The translations under genes were made by a program, and so were the position numbers. Positions 53,619 to 60,259 of a DNA stretch of 64,000 bases are shown piece after piece. The notes under the pieces were generated by a model. It had not been told where the DNA came from. It saw nothing but the letters and a program-made list of their open reading frames with translations, and did no database searches. Positions within the stretch are counted from its first letter, which is position 1. The number at the start of each line of letters is the position of its first letter. The stretch is from Kordiimonadales bacterium IMCC3096 (lineage in GTDB: Bacteria > Pseudomonadota > Alphaproteobacteria > Minwuiales > Minwuiaceae): NCBI GenBank assembly GCA_016865035.1, contig CP018227.1, positions 1,892,001 through 1,956,000 of the forward strand. The letters run 5' to 3'.

Positions 53619-54203
53619 ATGTCGACAGAATCGTTGCTATGGGCAGAGGTCGGGTCCTCCGATGGGTATCCGGAAGCACTCGAAAGCGGCCTGCAGTCGT
53701 TCCTCGACTACTGGATGTCCCTGGAGAGGAAGCACGGTCGCACCCCGCGCAAGAGCGAGTTCGATCCGCTTGACGTCGCGCGTCTGTGGCGCGGTATCGC
53801 GGTGATCGAGGTCGCCCGCAAGGAAGGCCGCGCCAACCGTTTCCGCTACAGGTTCCTGGGCACCAACCATGACCATGTCAATGGCGCTTCCCACAGTGGC
53901 AAATTCATGGATGAAACCCTGCCCGAGGCGGAAATGGCGGCCATTCAACCGGTCTACGAGGATGTCATTCGTCAGGGCCGGCCGCACTACTGGCATCGTC
54001 GCGGGCGGATGACGACTCTCGAGCCCCAGTCCTACGAGCGGGTGCTGACGCCGTTCCTGGGCAGCGGTGATCGCGTTGACTTCCTGATCGGTTACTGGCG
54101 GTGGCACTGGCGCACCGGGATTCCGACAGGCCTGCGCCTGGTCCATTCCAGCACCCGTACGGCGCACCTGCCGCCCCAGGCACCCGCAGGCGACCATCCC
54201 TGA
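53619..54203 (+). CDS. PAS_5-type (DUF1851-like) PAS domain protein
   Basis: A 194-residue protein. The core (about 27-150) carries FLDYWMSLERKHGRTPRKSE, FDPLDVARLWRGIAVIEVAR, RFRYRFLGT and YEDVIRQGRPHYWHRRGR, the pattern of alphaproteobacterial single-domain PAS proteins (PAS_5 family). No output domain is attached, so it may act through a partner. Start ATG 53619 follows AGGG; an upstream ATG at 53580 is possible. It is convergent with the DUF1489 gene. Confidence 0.75.
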   Translation: MSTESLLWAEVGSSDGYPEALESGLQSFLDYWMSLERKHGRTPRKSEFDPLDVARLWRGIAVIEVARKEGRANRFRYRFLGTNHDHVNGASHSGKFMDETLPEAEMAAIQPVYEDVIRQGRPHYWHRRGRMTTLEPQSYERVLTPFLGSGDRVDFLIGYWRWHWRTGIPTGLRLVHSSTRTAHLPPQAPAGDHP

Positions 54204-54204
54204 C

Positions 54205-54651
54205 TCAATAGACGCCGATGTCGCGCAAGGCCACCTGCAGCTCCGGCGGCAACCCTTCCGCGTCGGCACGGCCGGAAAGGTCCGGCGGCGCATCCTTCGC
54301 CTCCAGGTAGCGCCAGCCCTGATGCGGGCGACGCAGCCACGGTTCCGTACGGACCAGTTCCGGGTCCAGTACCAGGCCGCACTTGATGCCCGTGTCGGTC
54401 TCCACCCGGTCCAGCCCGACGATCCGCTGCCGCACCCGGATCGCGCCTGCGATGATCCAGTAGAGTGATCCCCCGGCCAGCACCTCCGCGTCCCGCCGTG
54501 GCCGGCTGCGGGTGACATGACGCAACGGCTCGCCGCGCGCCACGCGCTGGCCCTGCCAGAGTTCCAGCTGCTCCACCTGATCGACGCCGACGCAGATCTT
54601 CAGCAGATGCACCACCTTCGGCGCATCGCGGTCTGTCTTCCGGTCAGCCAT
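54205..54651 (-). CDS. DUF1489 family protein
   Basis: A 148-residue cytoplasmic protein of an alphaproteobacterial family without known function. Typical sequences are VVHLLKICVGVDQVEQLELW, HVTRSRPRRDAEVLAGGSLY and the terminal RRPHQGWRYLEAKDAPPDL. It overlaps the SLC13 gene by 8 nt and ends the carbonic anhydrase-SLC13 operon. Confidence 0.88.
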   Translation of the reverse strand: MADRKTDRDAPKVVHLLKICVGVDQVEQLELWQGQRVARGEPLRHVTRSRPRRDAEVLAGGSLYWIIAGAIRVRQRIVGLDRVETDTGIKCGLVLDPELVRTEPWLRRPHQGWRYLEAKDAPPDLSGRADAEGLPPELQVALRDIGVY

Positions 54652-56026
54652 CGAACCGTCCGAGTACCTGCCACCACAGATAGTCGAGCGGCAAGAGGAT
54701 CACGATGGTGATGATCGCGACCATCAGGGTGGCCCGGATGCCGTCACGCATCGGCACCTTGCCGAGCTGCATGGCAACCACCATCGGTGGCCCCTGGAAC
54801 GGAAACAGGACCGTCGAATAGGCCGGCACCTGCATCATCAGGGTCGTGGCCAGCGGCAGCCCCATGGCAACGGAGAGCTGGTCCGCCAGCGGTGTCAGCA
54901 CCGCAGGCACGGTCGGCGCGGTGCCGAGCAGGCTGACACCGATCGACGCGCCCACGACGGCAGCGAAGTTCCAGGCATCCTTGCCCGGCTCCAGCTCCGC
55001 CAGCCGCAGGAAACCGCTGGCCATGTGGTCGGCAATGCCTGTGGTCGCGACCACCGCGCCCAGGGAAAGCACGCCGGAGATGTAGAGCAGTGGACGGAAC
55101 TGCACCGCATCGGTCATCTTCGCCGGGTCGATGAGCCGGAACGGCGGCAGCATGCAGGCGACACCGGCCCCCAGCGCCACCCAGGCCGGCGAGACGCCGT
55201 GAATGAAGTCCGTCGCCCACAGTGCCAGCGCCACCACCAGGATCACGGCCAGTCGCCGCTCCTCTGATGACAGCGGCCCCGGTGTGGAGGTGGTTCGGGC
55301 ATCGGCACGGATACTGTCGGGAAACAGGATCCGGATCACGGCAACGACCGTGATCGCCTTCAGCAGGCCCAGGACCGGAAAATGCAGCAGCAGGTAGTCC
55401 CCGTAGACCGGCTTCAGCCCGTAGAGCGTATCAGCCGCGCCGATCATCACCAGATTCGGCACGTTGGCGGGCATGACGCCGAATCCGGGCAGGAAAGCGC
55501 CCAGCCCGGCGGTCATCGCGATGCCGATCCGGCCACGCGAACCCTCCTCGAAACCGAAGACATCGGCCAGACCCAACGCCACGGGCATCAGCAGCACGAC
55601 ACGTCCTGTCGATGACGGCATGACGAAGGCCAGGCCCAGTGCCACGCACATCACGCCGCTCAGGATTCCGAGATAGCTGACCCCCATGCGGCGGGCCAGA
55701 ACACCGGCGACCCGCGCGCCGAGACCCGTATCACGCACGGCGGCGCCGACGATCATGCCGCCGAACAGCAGCCAGAATGCGGAGGATGCAAAGCCCGAGA
55801 AGACGACCGGTGCCGTGGCGACACCGGCCACCATGGCGACCAGGAAGAACAGCAGCGCCGTCAGATGTTCGGGAATGGCGTTGGTTGCCCAGAGCCCGAT
55901 GGCCGCCAGTGCCAGCGCCCCGCCCAGGGCGGCCTCATGCGAGAGGCCCTCGATCGGGATCAGCAGCAGCGCCGCACCCGCCAGCAGGAACAGGGCGGCG
56001 ACCGATGGGCCGAGCCGCAGTCTCAC
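54644..56026 (-). CDS. SLC13/DASS-family anion transporter
   Basis: A 460-residue inner-membrane protein with about 11-12 helices and two inverted repeats. DASS features include MPSSTGRVVLLMPVALGLAD (first SNT-like clamp), GMIVGAAVRDTGLG, and GASIGVSLLGTAPTVPAVLT (second clamp). Members co-transport Na+ with di- or tricarboxylates or sulfate. Its ATG overlaps the carbonic anhydrase stop (56023-56026), so the two are coupled; the anion might be bicarbonate-related, an inference. Confidence 0.88.
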   Translation of the reverse strand: MRLRLGPSVAALFLLAGAALLLIPIEGLSHEAALGGALALAAIGLWATNAIPEHLTALLFFLVAMVAGVATAPVVFSGFASSAFWLLFGGMIVGAAVRDTGLGARVAGVLARRMGVSYLGILSGVMCVALGLAFVMPSSTGRVVLLMPVALGLADVFGFEEGSRGRIGIAMTAGLGAFLPGFGVMPANVPNLVMIGAADTLYGLKPVYGDYLLLHFPVLGLLKAITVVAVIRILFPDSIRADARTTSTPGPLSSEERRLAVILVVALALWATDFIHGVSPAWVALGAGVACMLPPFRLIDPAKMTDAVQFRPLLYISGVLSLGAVVATTGIADHMASGFLRLAELEPGKDAWNFAAVVGASIGVSLLGTAPTVPAVLTPLADQLSVAMGLPLATTLMMQVPAYSTVLFPFQGPPMVVAMQLGKVPMRDGIRATLMVAIITIVILLPLDYLWWQVLGRFDG

Positions 56027-56682
56027 GCCTGCAACGCCCCGGCACCCGTCCCGACGGTCACGAAGGTGTCGGTTTCCGGGTCCAGGCGTGCCAGCCGTCC
56101 CTCGGCAATGCCGAAATGCATGCCGTGCAGGGCGATCCTGCCGGCTCTCACGGGTTCCGATATCCAGGGGAAGGTCATCAGGTTGGACAGGCCGAGGCGG
56201 ATGTTCTCCTCCTCCATCCGGCCGAGGATCGTTTCGACATCGTGCCCGGCCGAATGCCCCATCACCCGGTCAAGGATGCCGCGCGAACTGGCCATCCAGG
56301 GAGCCACGAACTCGCCGATCCCGTCCGTGTTGTTCTCATCCATCAGCAGCGCCTTGACGCCGCCGCACTGGGCATGGCCCAGCACCACGATATCGCTGAC
56401 CCTCAGCACCTTGACCGCGAACTCCAGCGCCGCGCTGACGCCATGTGCGCGCCCGTCGGGGGCATAGCTCGGCACCACGTTCGCCACATTGCGGATGACG
56501 AACAGCTCCCCCGGACCGGCATTGAATATGGTCGCCGGATCGACGCGGCTGTCGGCGCAGGCAATGATCATGGTGCTGGGCGACTGGCCCAGCGCCTCGA
56601 GCTGCCGATAGCGGTCCGCATTTGCCGCGAAGCCATCCTCGATGAAGGCGTGATATCCATCCAGAAGCTGGTTCAGGGACAC
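56023..56682 (-). CDS. Beta-class carbonic anhydrase
   Basis: A 219-residue zinc enzyme interconverting CO2 and bicarbonate. Zinc ligands are Cys42, His103 and Cys106 (CADSRVDP, GHAQCGG), with the Asp44-Arg46 dyad. ELFVIRNVANVVPSY is family-typical. Length is normal for beta-CAs. It is first of a three-gene overlapping operon with an anion transporter and DUF1489. The start is ATG 56682; a weak GGAGAATCG lies upstream. Confidence 0.95.
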   Translation of the reverse strand: MSLNQLLDGYHAFIEDGFAANADRYRQLEALGQSPSTMIIACADSRVDPATIFNAGPGELFVIRNVANVVPSYAPDGRAHGVSAALEFAVKVLRVSDIVVLGHAQCGGVKALLMDENNTDGIGEFVAPWMASSRGILDRVMGHSAGHDVETILGRMEEENIRLGLSNLMTFPWISEPVRAGRIALHGMHFGIAEGRLARLDPETDTFVTVGTGAGALQA

Positions 56683-56830
56683 AAACGATTCTCCGGGTCA
56701 GGGCAAGGGTCGGGGAGACAATCGGACGCTTTGCGTTGTCATGCAAGGTGGCTAGGCTTTCAGCAGACTGGATTTGGCGTCGCACTTCGACGGTGGACGG
56801 CCTGCGGCAGGTGACGGGATTGGCGAGCAG

Positions 56831-57598
56831 ATGAGCGTTTGGGGGAAACTGATCGGTGGCGGACTGGGCTTTGCCGTCGGCGGGCCGATCGGGGCGATCG
56901 TGGGCGGACTGGCCGGCCATGCTGTCGACCGGATCCGCGAATCCGATGAGGATGCGGCAGACGCGCTGTTGCAGGATGGTGTGGAGGGGGGACGCCCCGC
57001 CGCAACCAAGAAGGTCGCCTTCACCATCGCGGTCATCGTGCTTGGCGCGAAGATGGCCAAGGCCGATGGCGTCGTGACCAGGGACGAGATCCTGGCCTTC
57101 CGGGAAGTGTTTCAGGTTCCGCCGGACGAGATGCGCAATGTCGCGCGGGTCTTCAATCAGGCGAAGCGGGAGGCGACGGGCTTCGAGCCCTATGCCGAGC
57201 AGATCGCCGGGATGTTCCAGGGTAACCCGGAAGTGCTGGAGGATCTGCTGGCCGGCCTGATGCACATCGCCCGTGCCGACAATGTGATTCACCCCAACGA
57301 GGTGACGTTCCTGAAGGCTGTCGCCGAGATCTTCGGGATCGGCCATGCCGCCTACAGCCGCCTGCATGCCACCTATCTGGGGCTGGATGAGGAAGATCCC
57401 TATGCCGTGCTCGGCATCGCGACCGACGCCGGGGATGCGGAGGTGAAGGCGACCTACCGCAAGCTGATCAAGGCCAACCATCCGGACCGGGTGATCGCGC
57501 AGGGCCTGCCGGAGGAATTCGTCGCCGTGGCCAACGAGAAGCTGGCCAAGATCAACGCGGCCTATGACCGGATCTCGAAGGAACGCGGGTTCGGCTGA
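56831..57598 (+). CDS. DjlA-like co-chaperone (TerB plus J domain)
   Basis: A 255-residue protein. A glycine-rich N-terminal segment (about 6-30, GLGFAVGGPIGAIVGGLAG) may anchor it in the membrane. A TerB-like domain (about 62-175) follows, then a C-terminal J domain (188-252) with the HPD motif at 217-219. It should stimulate a DnaK ATPase at the membrane. The start is ATG 56831 with a weak ribosome site. An AmiD-like amidase gene follows, a pairing seen in other alphaproteobacteria. Confidence 0.88.
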   Translation: MSVWGKLIGGGLGFAVGGPIGAIVGGLAGHAVDRIRESDEDAADALLQDGVEGGRPAATKKVAFTIAVIVLGAKMAKADGVVTRDEILAFREVFQVPPDEMRNVARVFNQAKREATGFEPYAEQIAGMFQGNPEVLEDLLAGLMHIARADNVIHPNEVTFLKAVAEIFGIGHAAYSRLHATYLGLDEEDPYAVLGIATDAGDAEVKATYRKLIKANHPDRVIAQGLPEEFVAVANEKLAKINAAYDRISKERGFG

Positions 57599-57672
57599 TG
57601 ACGCCGGTCCCGCCGAGCCGATGCATCAGGGCCCCGCAATGATGGGGGCCTCGCGATGATCAGGGCCACACG

Positions 57673-58389
57673 ATGAGCAGGAACCGCCCGTCCCCCAATC
57701 ATGACGACCGCAAGGGCACGGCGGTGGACATGCTCGTGCTGCACTATACGGACACGCCCGATGCGGCGACGGCACTGGATCTGCTGACGGATCCTGCCAC
57801 GAAGGTCTCGGCACACTATCTCGTCGATACCGATGGGCGCGTCCATGCGCTGGTGGCGGAGGACCGTCGCGCCTGGCATGCGGGCGTTGCCTCATGGCGC
57901 GGTGTCACGGACATCAATGCCTGCTCCATCGGGATCGAGTTGCAGAACCGGGGTCACTCCTGCGCCGGGCCAGATGGCCCCGAGCCTTACCCGGACACCC
58001 AGATCGCGGCCCTGATCCACCTGGTCCGCGACATACGCCGCCGCCACGACATTCCGGACCGGCGCATCCTCGGGCATTCGGATGTGGCCCCGATGCGCAA
58101 GCAGGATCCCGGTGCGCATTTCCCCTGGTCGCGGCTGGCCGAAGCCGGAATCGGGCTCTGGCCGGGGCCTGGCCCTTCAGATGCTCCGCCCGTGGCGGGG
58201 ACACGGCAGGTGCAGGCGGCCCTGGCCCGGATCGGCTACGGGGTGCAGGTCGATGGCCGGGCAGGCGAAGAGACGCGTTCCGTCATCACGGCGTTTCAGC
58301 GGCATTTCCGGCCGGATCGGATCTCCGGAACGGCAGACGCCGACACGGTTTCCCGCATCGGCGTCGTGGACAGTCTGATGAACGTCTGA
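57673..58389 (+). CDS. N-acetylmuramoyl-L-alanine amidase (AmpD/AmiD-like) with peptidoglycan-binding domain
   Basis: A 238-residue zinc amidase. Zinc ligands are His24 (VLHYTDTP) and the His and Asp of GHSDVAPMRKQDPG. WHAGVASWRG and the catalytic-type Glu in GIELQNRG are also present. A PG_binding_1 domain follows (about 175-235, VQAALARIGYGVQVDGRAGE). It cuts the amide bond in muropeptides. No signal peptide is apparent, so it may act in cytoplasmic recycling like AmpD. Confidence 0.92.
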   Translation: MSRNRPSPNHDDRKGTAVDMLVLHYTDTPDAATALDLLTDPATKVSAHYLVDTDGRVHALVAEDRRAWHAGVASWRGVTDINACSIGIELQNRGHSCAGPDGPEPYPDTQIAALIHLVRDIRRRHDIPDRRILGHSDVAPMRKQDPGAHFPWSRLAEAGIGLWPGPGPSDAPPVAGTRQVQAALARIGYGVQVDGRAGEETRSVITAFQRHFRPDRISGTADADTVSRIGVVDSLMNV

Positions 58390-58429
58390 CCGGCAGCGCC
58401 GGATTTCGCGTCACTCAGTTGATTTCATT

Positions 58430-58621
58430 TCAGGCAAAAAGTGCGGTGAAGGCCTTCCTGATCGCCAGCAGGCTCTTGGCTGATTCTTCTGCCCGCGCCT
58501 TCTGTGCGCGCGCCAGATAGTAGTCCATGTCAATCGAGCCATTCTCCCGCAGGTGCACTTCTGTGCCCGGAGTGCGGTTCATCGCATTGAATTCATTGAG
58601 GTTGAGTTGCTGGTATTGCAT
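58430..58621 (-). CDS. Small protein of an unrecognised paralogous pair, member 1
   Basis: 63 residues starting MQYQQLNLNEFNAMNR and ending RAEESAKSLLAIRKAFTALF plus A. It shares 25 of 63 residues (40%) with the protein encoded at 58911-59102: the N-terminal MQYQQ[LI]NLN[DE]FN, a central G..D.D, and the C-terminal RA..AR and RKA...LFA. The C-terminal half is a likely amphipathic helix. There is no signal peptide. The start is fixed by GGAGAG 5 nt upstream. Its control region is nearly identical to that of member 2. I do not recognise the family. Confidence 0.8.
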   Translation of the reverse strand: MQYQQLNLNEFNAMNRTPGTEVHLRENGSIDMDYYLARAQKARAEESAKSLLAIRKAFTALFA

Positions 58622-58683
58622 TTGAACTCTCCATCTTCAGCGAGGGTCTGTCGGGTCAGGCGCCCCTCGCTCAACGTCTGACT
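58622..58683 (-). promoter_or_regulatory. Structured 5' leader of small gene 1, predicted H-type pseudoknot
   Basis: In transcript order: A GTCAGACG (58682-58675), B AGCGAGGG (58671-58664), A' CGCCTGAC (58662-58655), B' CCCTCGCT (58646-58639), then Shine-Dalgarno GGAGAG (58632-58627). A pairs A' at 7 of 8, B pairs B' at 8 of 8, with connecting loops of 3, 1 and 8 nt, a geometry suited to an H-type pseudoknot. The same layout occurs at 59103-59164. Confidence 0.6.
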
Positions 58684-58689
58684 GAAACC

Positions 58690-58756
58690 AATATGTTGCC
58701 GGACAGCGCGAATGACAAAAGATCATCTCTCACCGAGAAGATGAATCAAATTCATC
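58690..58756 (-). promoter_or_regulatory. Promoter and LysR-type box of small gene 1
   Basis: On the minus strand: palindrome GATGAAT-N3-ATTCATC (58756-58740, containing T-N11-A), a conserved TGAGAGATGATC block, -35 TTGTCA (58718-58713), 17-bp spacer, -10 CATATT (58695-58690). The box centre is about 65 bp upstream of the expected start near 58683, the usual LysR recognition position. Confidence 0.7.
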
Positions 58757-58848
58757 AATAAGTACCGTAGATGCCCTGCTGCTTCGCGGCCGGCATGCCC
58801 GGAGCCATGCATTCCGCGCAATGCTATATTGCGCTGCATCATAAATGC

Positions 58849-58882
58849 CGAACGCCGCCGCATTTCGGTGCGACGGCGTTCG
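58849..58882 (-). terminator. Strong hairpin 28 bp past small gene 2, probable terminator
   Basis: Arms CGAACGCCGCCGCA (58849-58862) and TGCGACGGCGTTCG (58869-58882) pair at 13 of 14 around a 6-nt loop. On the minus strand it is followed by GGCATTTAT, a weak U-tract. A smaller perfect repeat (GCGCAAT/ATTGCGC, 58816-58834) lies beyond. Together they separate the two small-gene units. Confidence 0.55.
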
Positions 58883-58910
58883 AAACGCTTAACGAAAGGT
58901 TGATATCAGG

Positions 58911-59102
58911 TCAGGCAAACAGGCGCAGCATCGCCTTGCGCATGCCGTTGATGCCCTTCAGGGTCGCGGCGGCGCGTGCGGCATGCGCCCGCTGCTCGAT
59001 CGCGTCCAGGTCGAGAAAACCGAGAGCTCCAGTCTCGCCATCGACGGGGCTTGACTGCTTCAGTTCATTGAAATCATTCAGGTTGATCTGCTGGTACTGC
59101 AT
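58911..59102 (-). CDS. Small protein of an unrecognised paralogous pair, member 2
   Basis: 63 residues starting MQYQQINLNDFNELKQ and ending KGINGMRKAMLRLFA. The start is ATG 59102, aligned with member 1 and preceded by AAGGAG at 59115-59110; a GTG one codon upstream is possible. Between the conserved ends, residues 15-30 differ completely from member 1. The C-terminal half is alanine-rich and probably helical. It lies between a structured leader and a terminator-like hairpin, and is divergent from the LysR gene at 59294. Confidence 0.8.
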   Translation of the reverse strand: MQYQQINLNDFNELKQSSPVDGETGALGFLDLDAIEQRAHAARAAATLKGINGMRKAMLRLFA

Positions 59103-59164
59103 CACGATACTCCTTGCTCAGCGAGGGTCTGTTGGGTCAGGCGTCCCCCGCTCAACGTCTGACT
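59103..59164 (-). promoter_or_regulatory. Structured 5' leader of small gene 2, predicted H-type pseudoknot
   Basis: Transcript order: A GTCAGACG (59163-59156), B AGCGGGGG (59152-59145), A' CGCCTGAC (59143-59136), B' CCCTCGCT (59127-59120), Shine-Dalgarno AAGGAG (59115-59110). Relative to copy 1, B changes at one base (A to G), giving a G-U pair that keeps the stem. A, A' and B' are identical and loop lengths are conserved. Confidence 0.6.
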
Positions 59165-59170
59165 GATTGG

Positions 59171-59236
59171 AATATGTCAACAGTGCTGACGCTTGACAAA
59201 GGATCATTTCTCATCACATTGATGAATTCAATTCAT
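59171..59236 (-). promoter_or_regulatory. Promoter and LysR-type box of small gene 2
   Basis: Palindrome ATGAAT-N3-ATTCAT (59236-59222), block TGAGAAATGATC, -35 TTGTCA (59199-59194), 17-bp spacer, -10 CATATT (59176-59171). Spacing of every element equals that of copy 1, although the spacer sequence differs. The box centre is 65 bp from the expected start near 59164 and also 65 bp before the divergent LysR start codon. Confidence 0.7.
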
Positions 59237-59293
59237 TGATCAGGCAAATGTTGCGTTGCAACATGCGCCGCACGCCTTCCTGGAGGGTCCGAC

Positions 59294-60205
59294 GTGCCCA
59301 GAAGATTGCCCCCGCTGAATGCCCTGCGCGTGTTCGAGGCCGCGGCGCGCCAGCTCAGTTTCACGCGCGCGGCGGAGGAGTTGAATCTGACGCCGTCCGC
59401 CATCAGCCATCAGATCAAGGGACTGGAGGACCTGCTGGGTGTGAAACTGTTCGAGCGTCGCCAGCGCAAGGTGCTGCTGACCGCTGCCGGCGGCCGCTAC
59501 TATCCGGCGCTGCGCCAGGCATTCGACCAGATGAACGAGGCGACGGAAGCCCTGAAGGCGGAAGACAGTTCAGGTTCGCTAACGGTCAACGTGCTGCCGA
59601 CCTTCGCCATGCGCTGGCTGGTGCCGCAGCTCTCCGCCTTCCAGAAGCGCCACCCGGAGATCGAGGTGCGGATGACCACGAACGTGGAAGCCATCGACTT
59701 CAGCCGTGTGGAGGCCGATGCGGCCATCCGCTATGGCGTCGGCGGCTGGAAGGGACTGACGGCCAAGCTGCTGCTGCGGGAGGAGATCGTGCCTGTCTGC
59801 AGCCCGGCGCTGCTGGAAGGCCGACCGAAGCTGAGGACACCGGCGGATCTGGTGCATTACCCGCTGCTGCATGACGTCAACCGCCCCGATACCTGGCGGC
59901 AGTGGCTGACCGCCGTGGGGGAGACCGGTGTCGATCCTGATCGGGGCCTGAAGCTGGACACCACCAACCTGGCAGTCCAGGGCGCCATCCAGGGACTGGG
60001 CATCGTGCCCGTGAACCCGAATCTGGTCCGCCCGGAGCTTGAGGCGGGCACGCTGATCGAACCGCTCGATTTCCACCTGGCGGTGAAGGGGGGCTATTAC
60101 CTGGTCTATCCGGAAGGCCGCGAGAGCAGGCCCCGCCTGAAGGCTTTCGAGACCTGGCTGATGGAGGTCACGGCGGAGGCGGAGGAGCGGCTGCAGCAGT
60201 CCTGA
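59294..60205 (+). CDS. LysR-family regulator, GcvA type
   Basis: A 303-residue regulator. The HTH (about 6-65) reads LNALRVFEAAARQLSFTRAA and LTPSAISHQIKGLEDLLGVK, the GcvA/AmpR subfamily pattern. The ligand domain begins with LTVNVLPTFAMRWLVPQLSA. The start is GTG 59294, 6 nt after GGAGGG. It is divergent from small gene 2, and the T-N11-A palindrome at 59222-59236 lies between them, so autoregulation and activation of the two small genes is the natural model. The effector is unknown. Confidence 0.93.
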   Translation: MPRRLPPLNALRVFEAAARQLSFTRAAEELNLTPSAISHQIKGLEDLLGVKLFERRQRKVLLTAAGGRYYPALRQAFDQMNEATEALKAEDSSGSLTVNVLPTFAMRWLVPQLSAFQKRHPEIEVRMTTNVEAIDFSRVEADAAIRYGVGGWKGLTAKLLLREEIVPVCSPALLEGRPKLRTPADLVHYPLLHDVNRPDTWRQWLTAVGETGVDPDRGLKLDTTNLAVQGAIQGLGIVPVNPNLVRPELEAGTLIEPLDFHLAVKGGYYLVYPEGRESRPRLKAFETWLMEVTAEAEERLQQS

Positions 60206-60259
60206 AGGCCGGCACGGTCCCGTCCGGCTCCAGCTCCGGCCCCGGCCCCGTGTGGCAGG

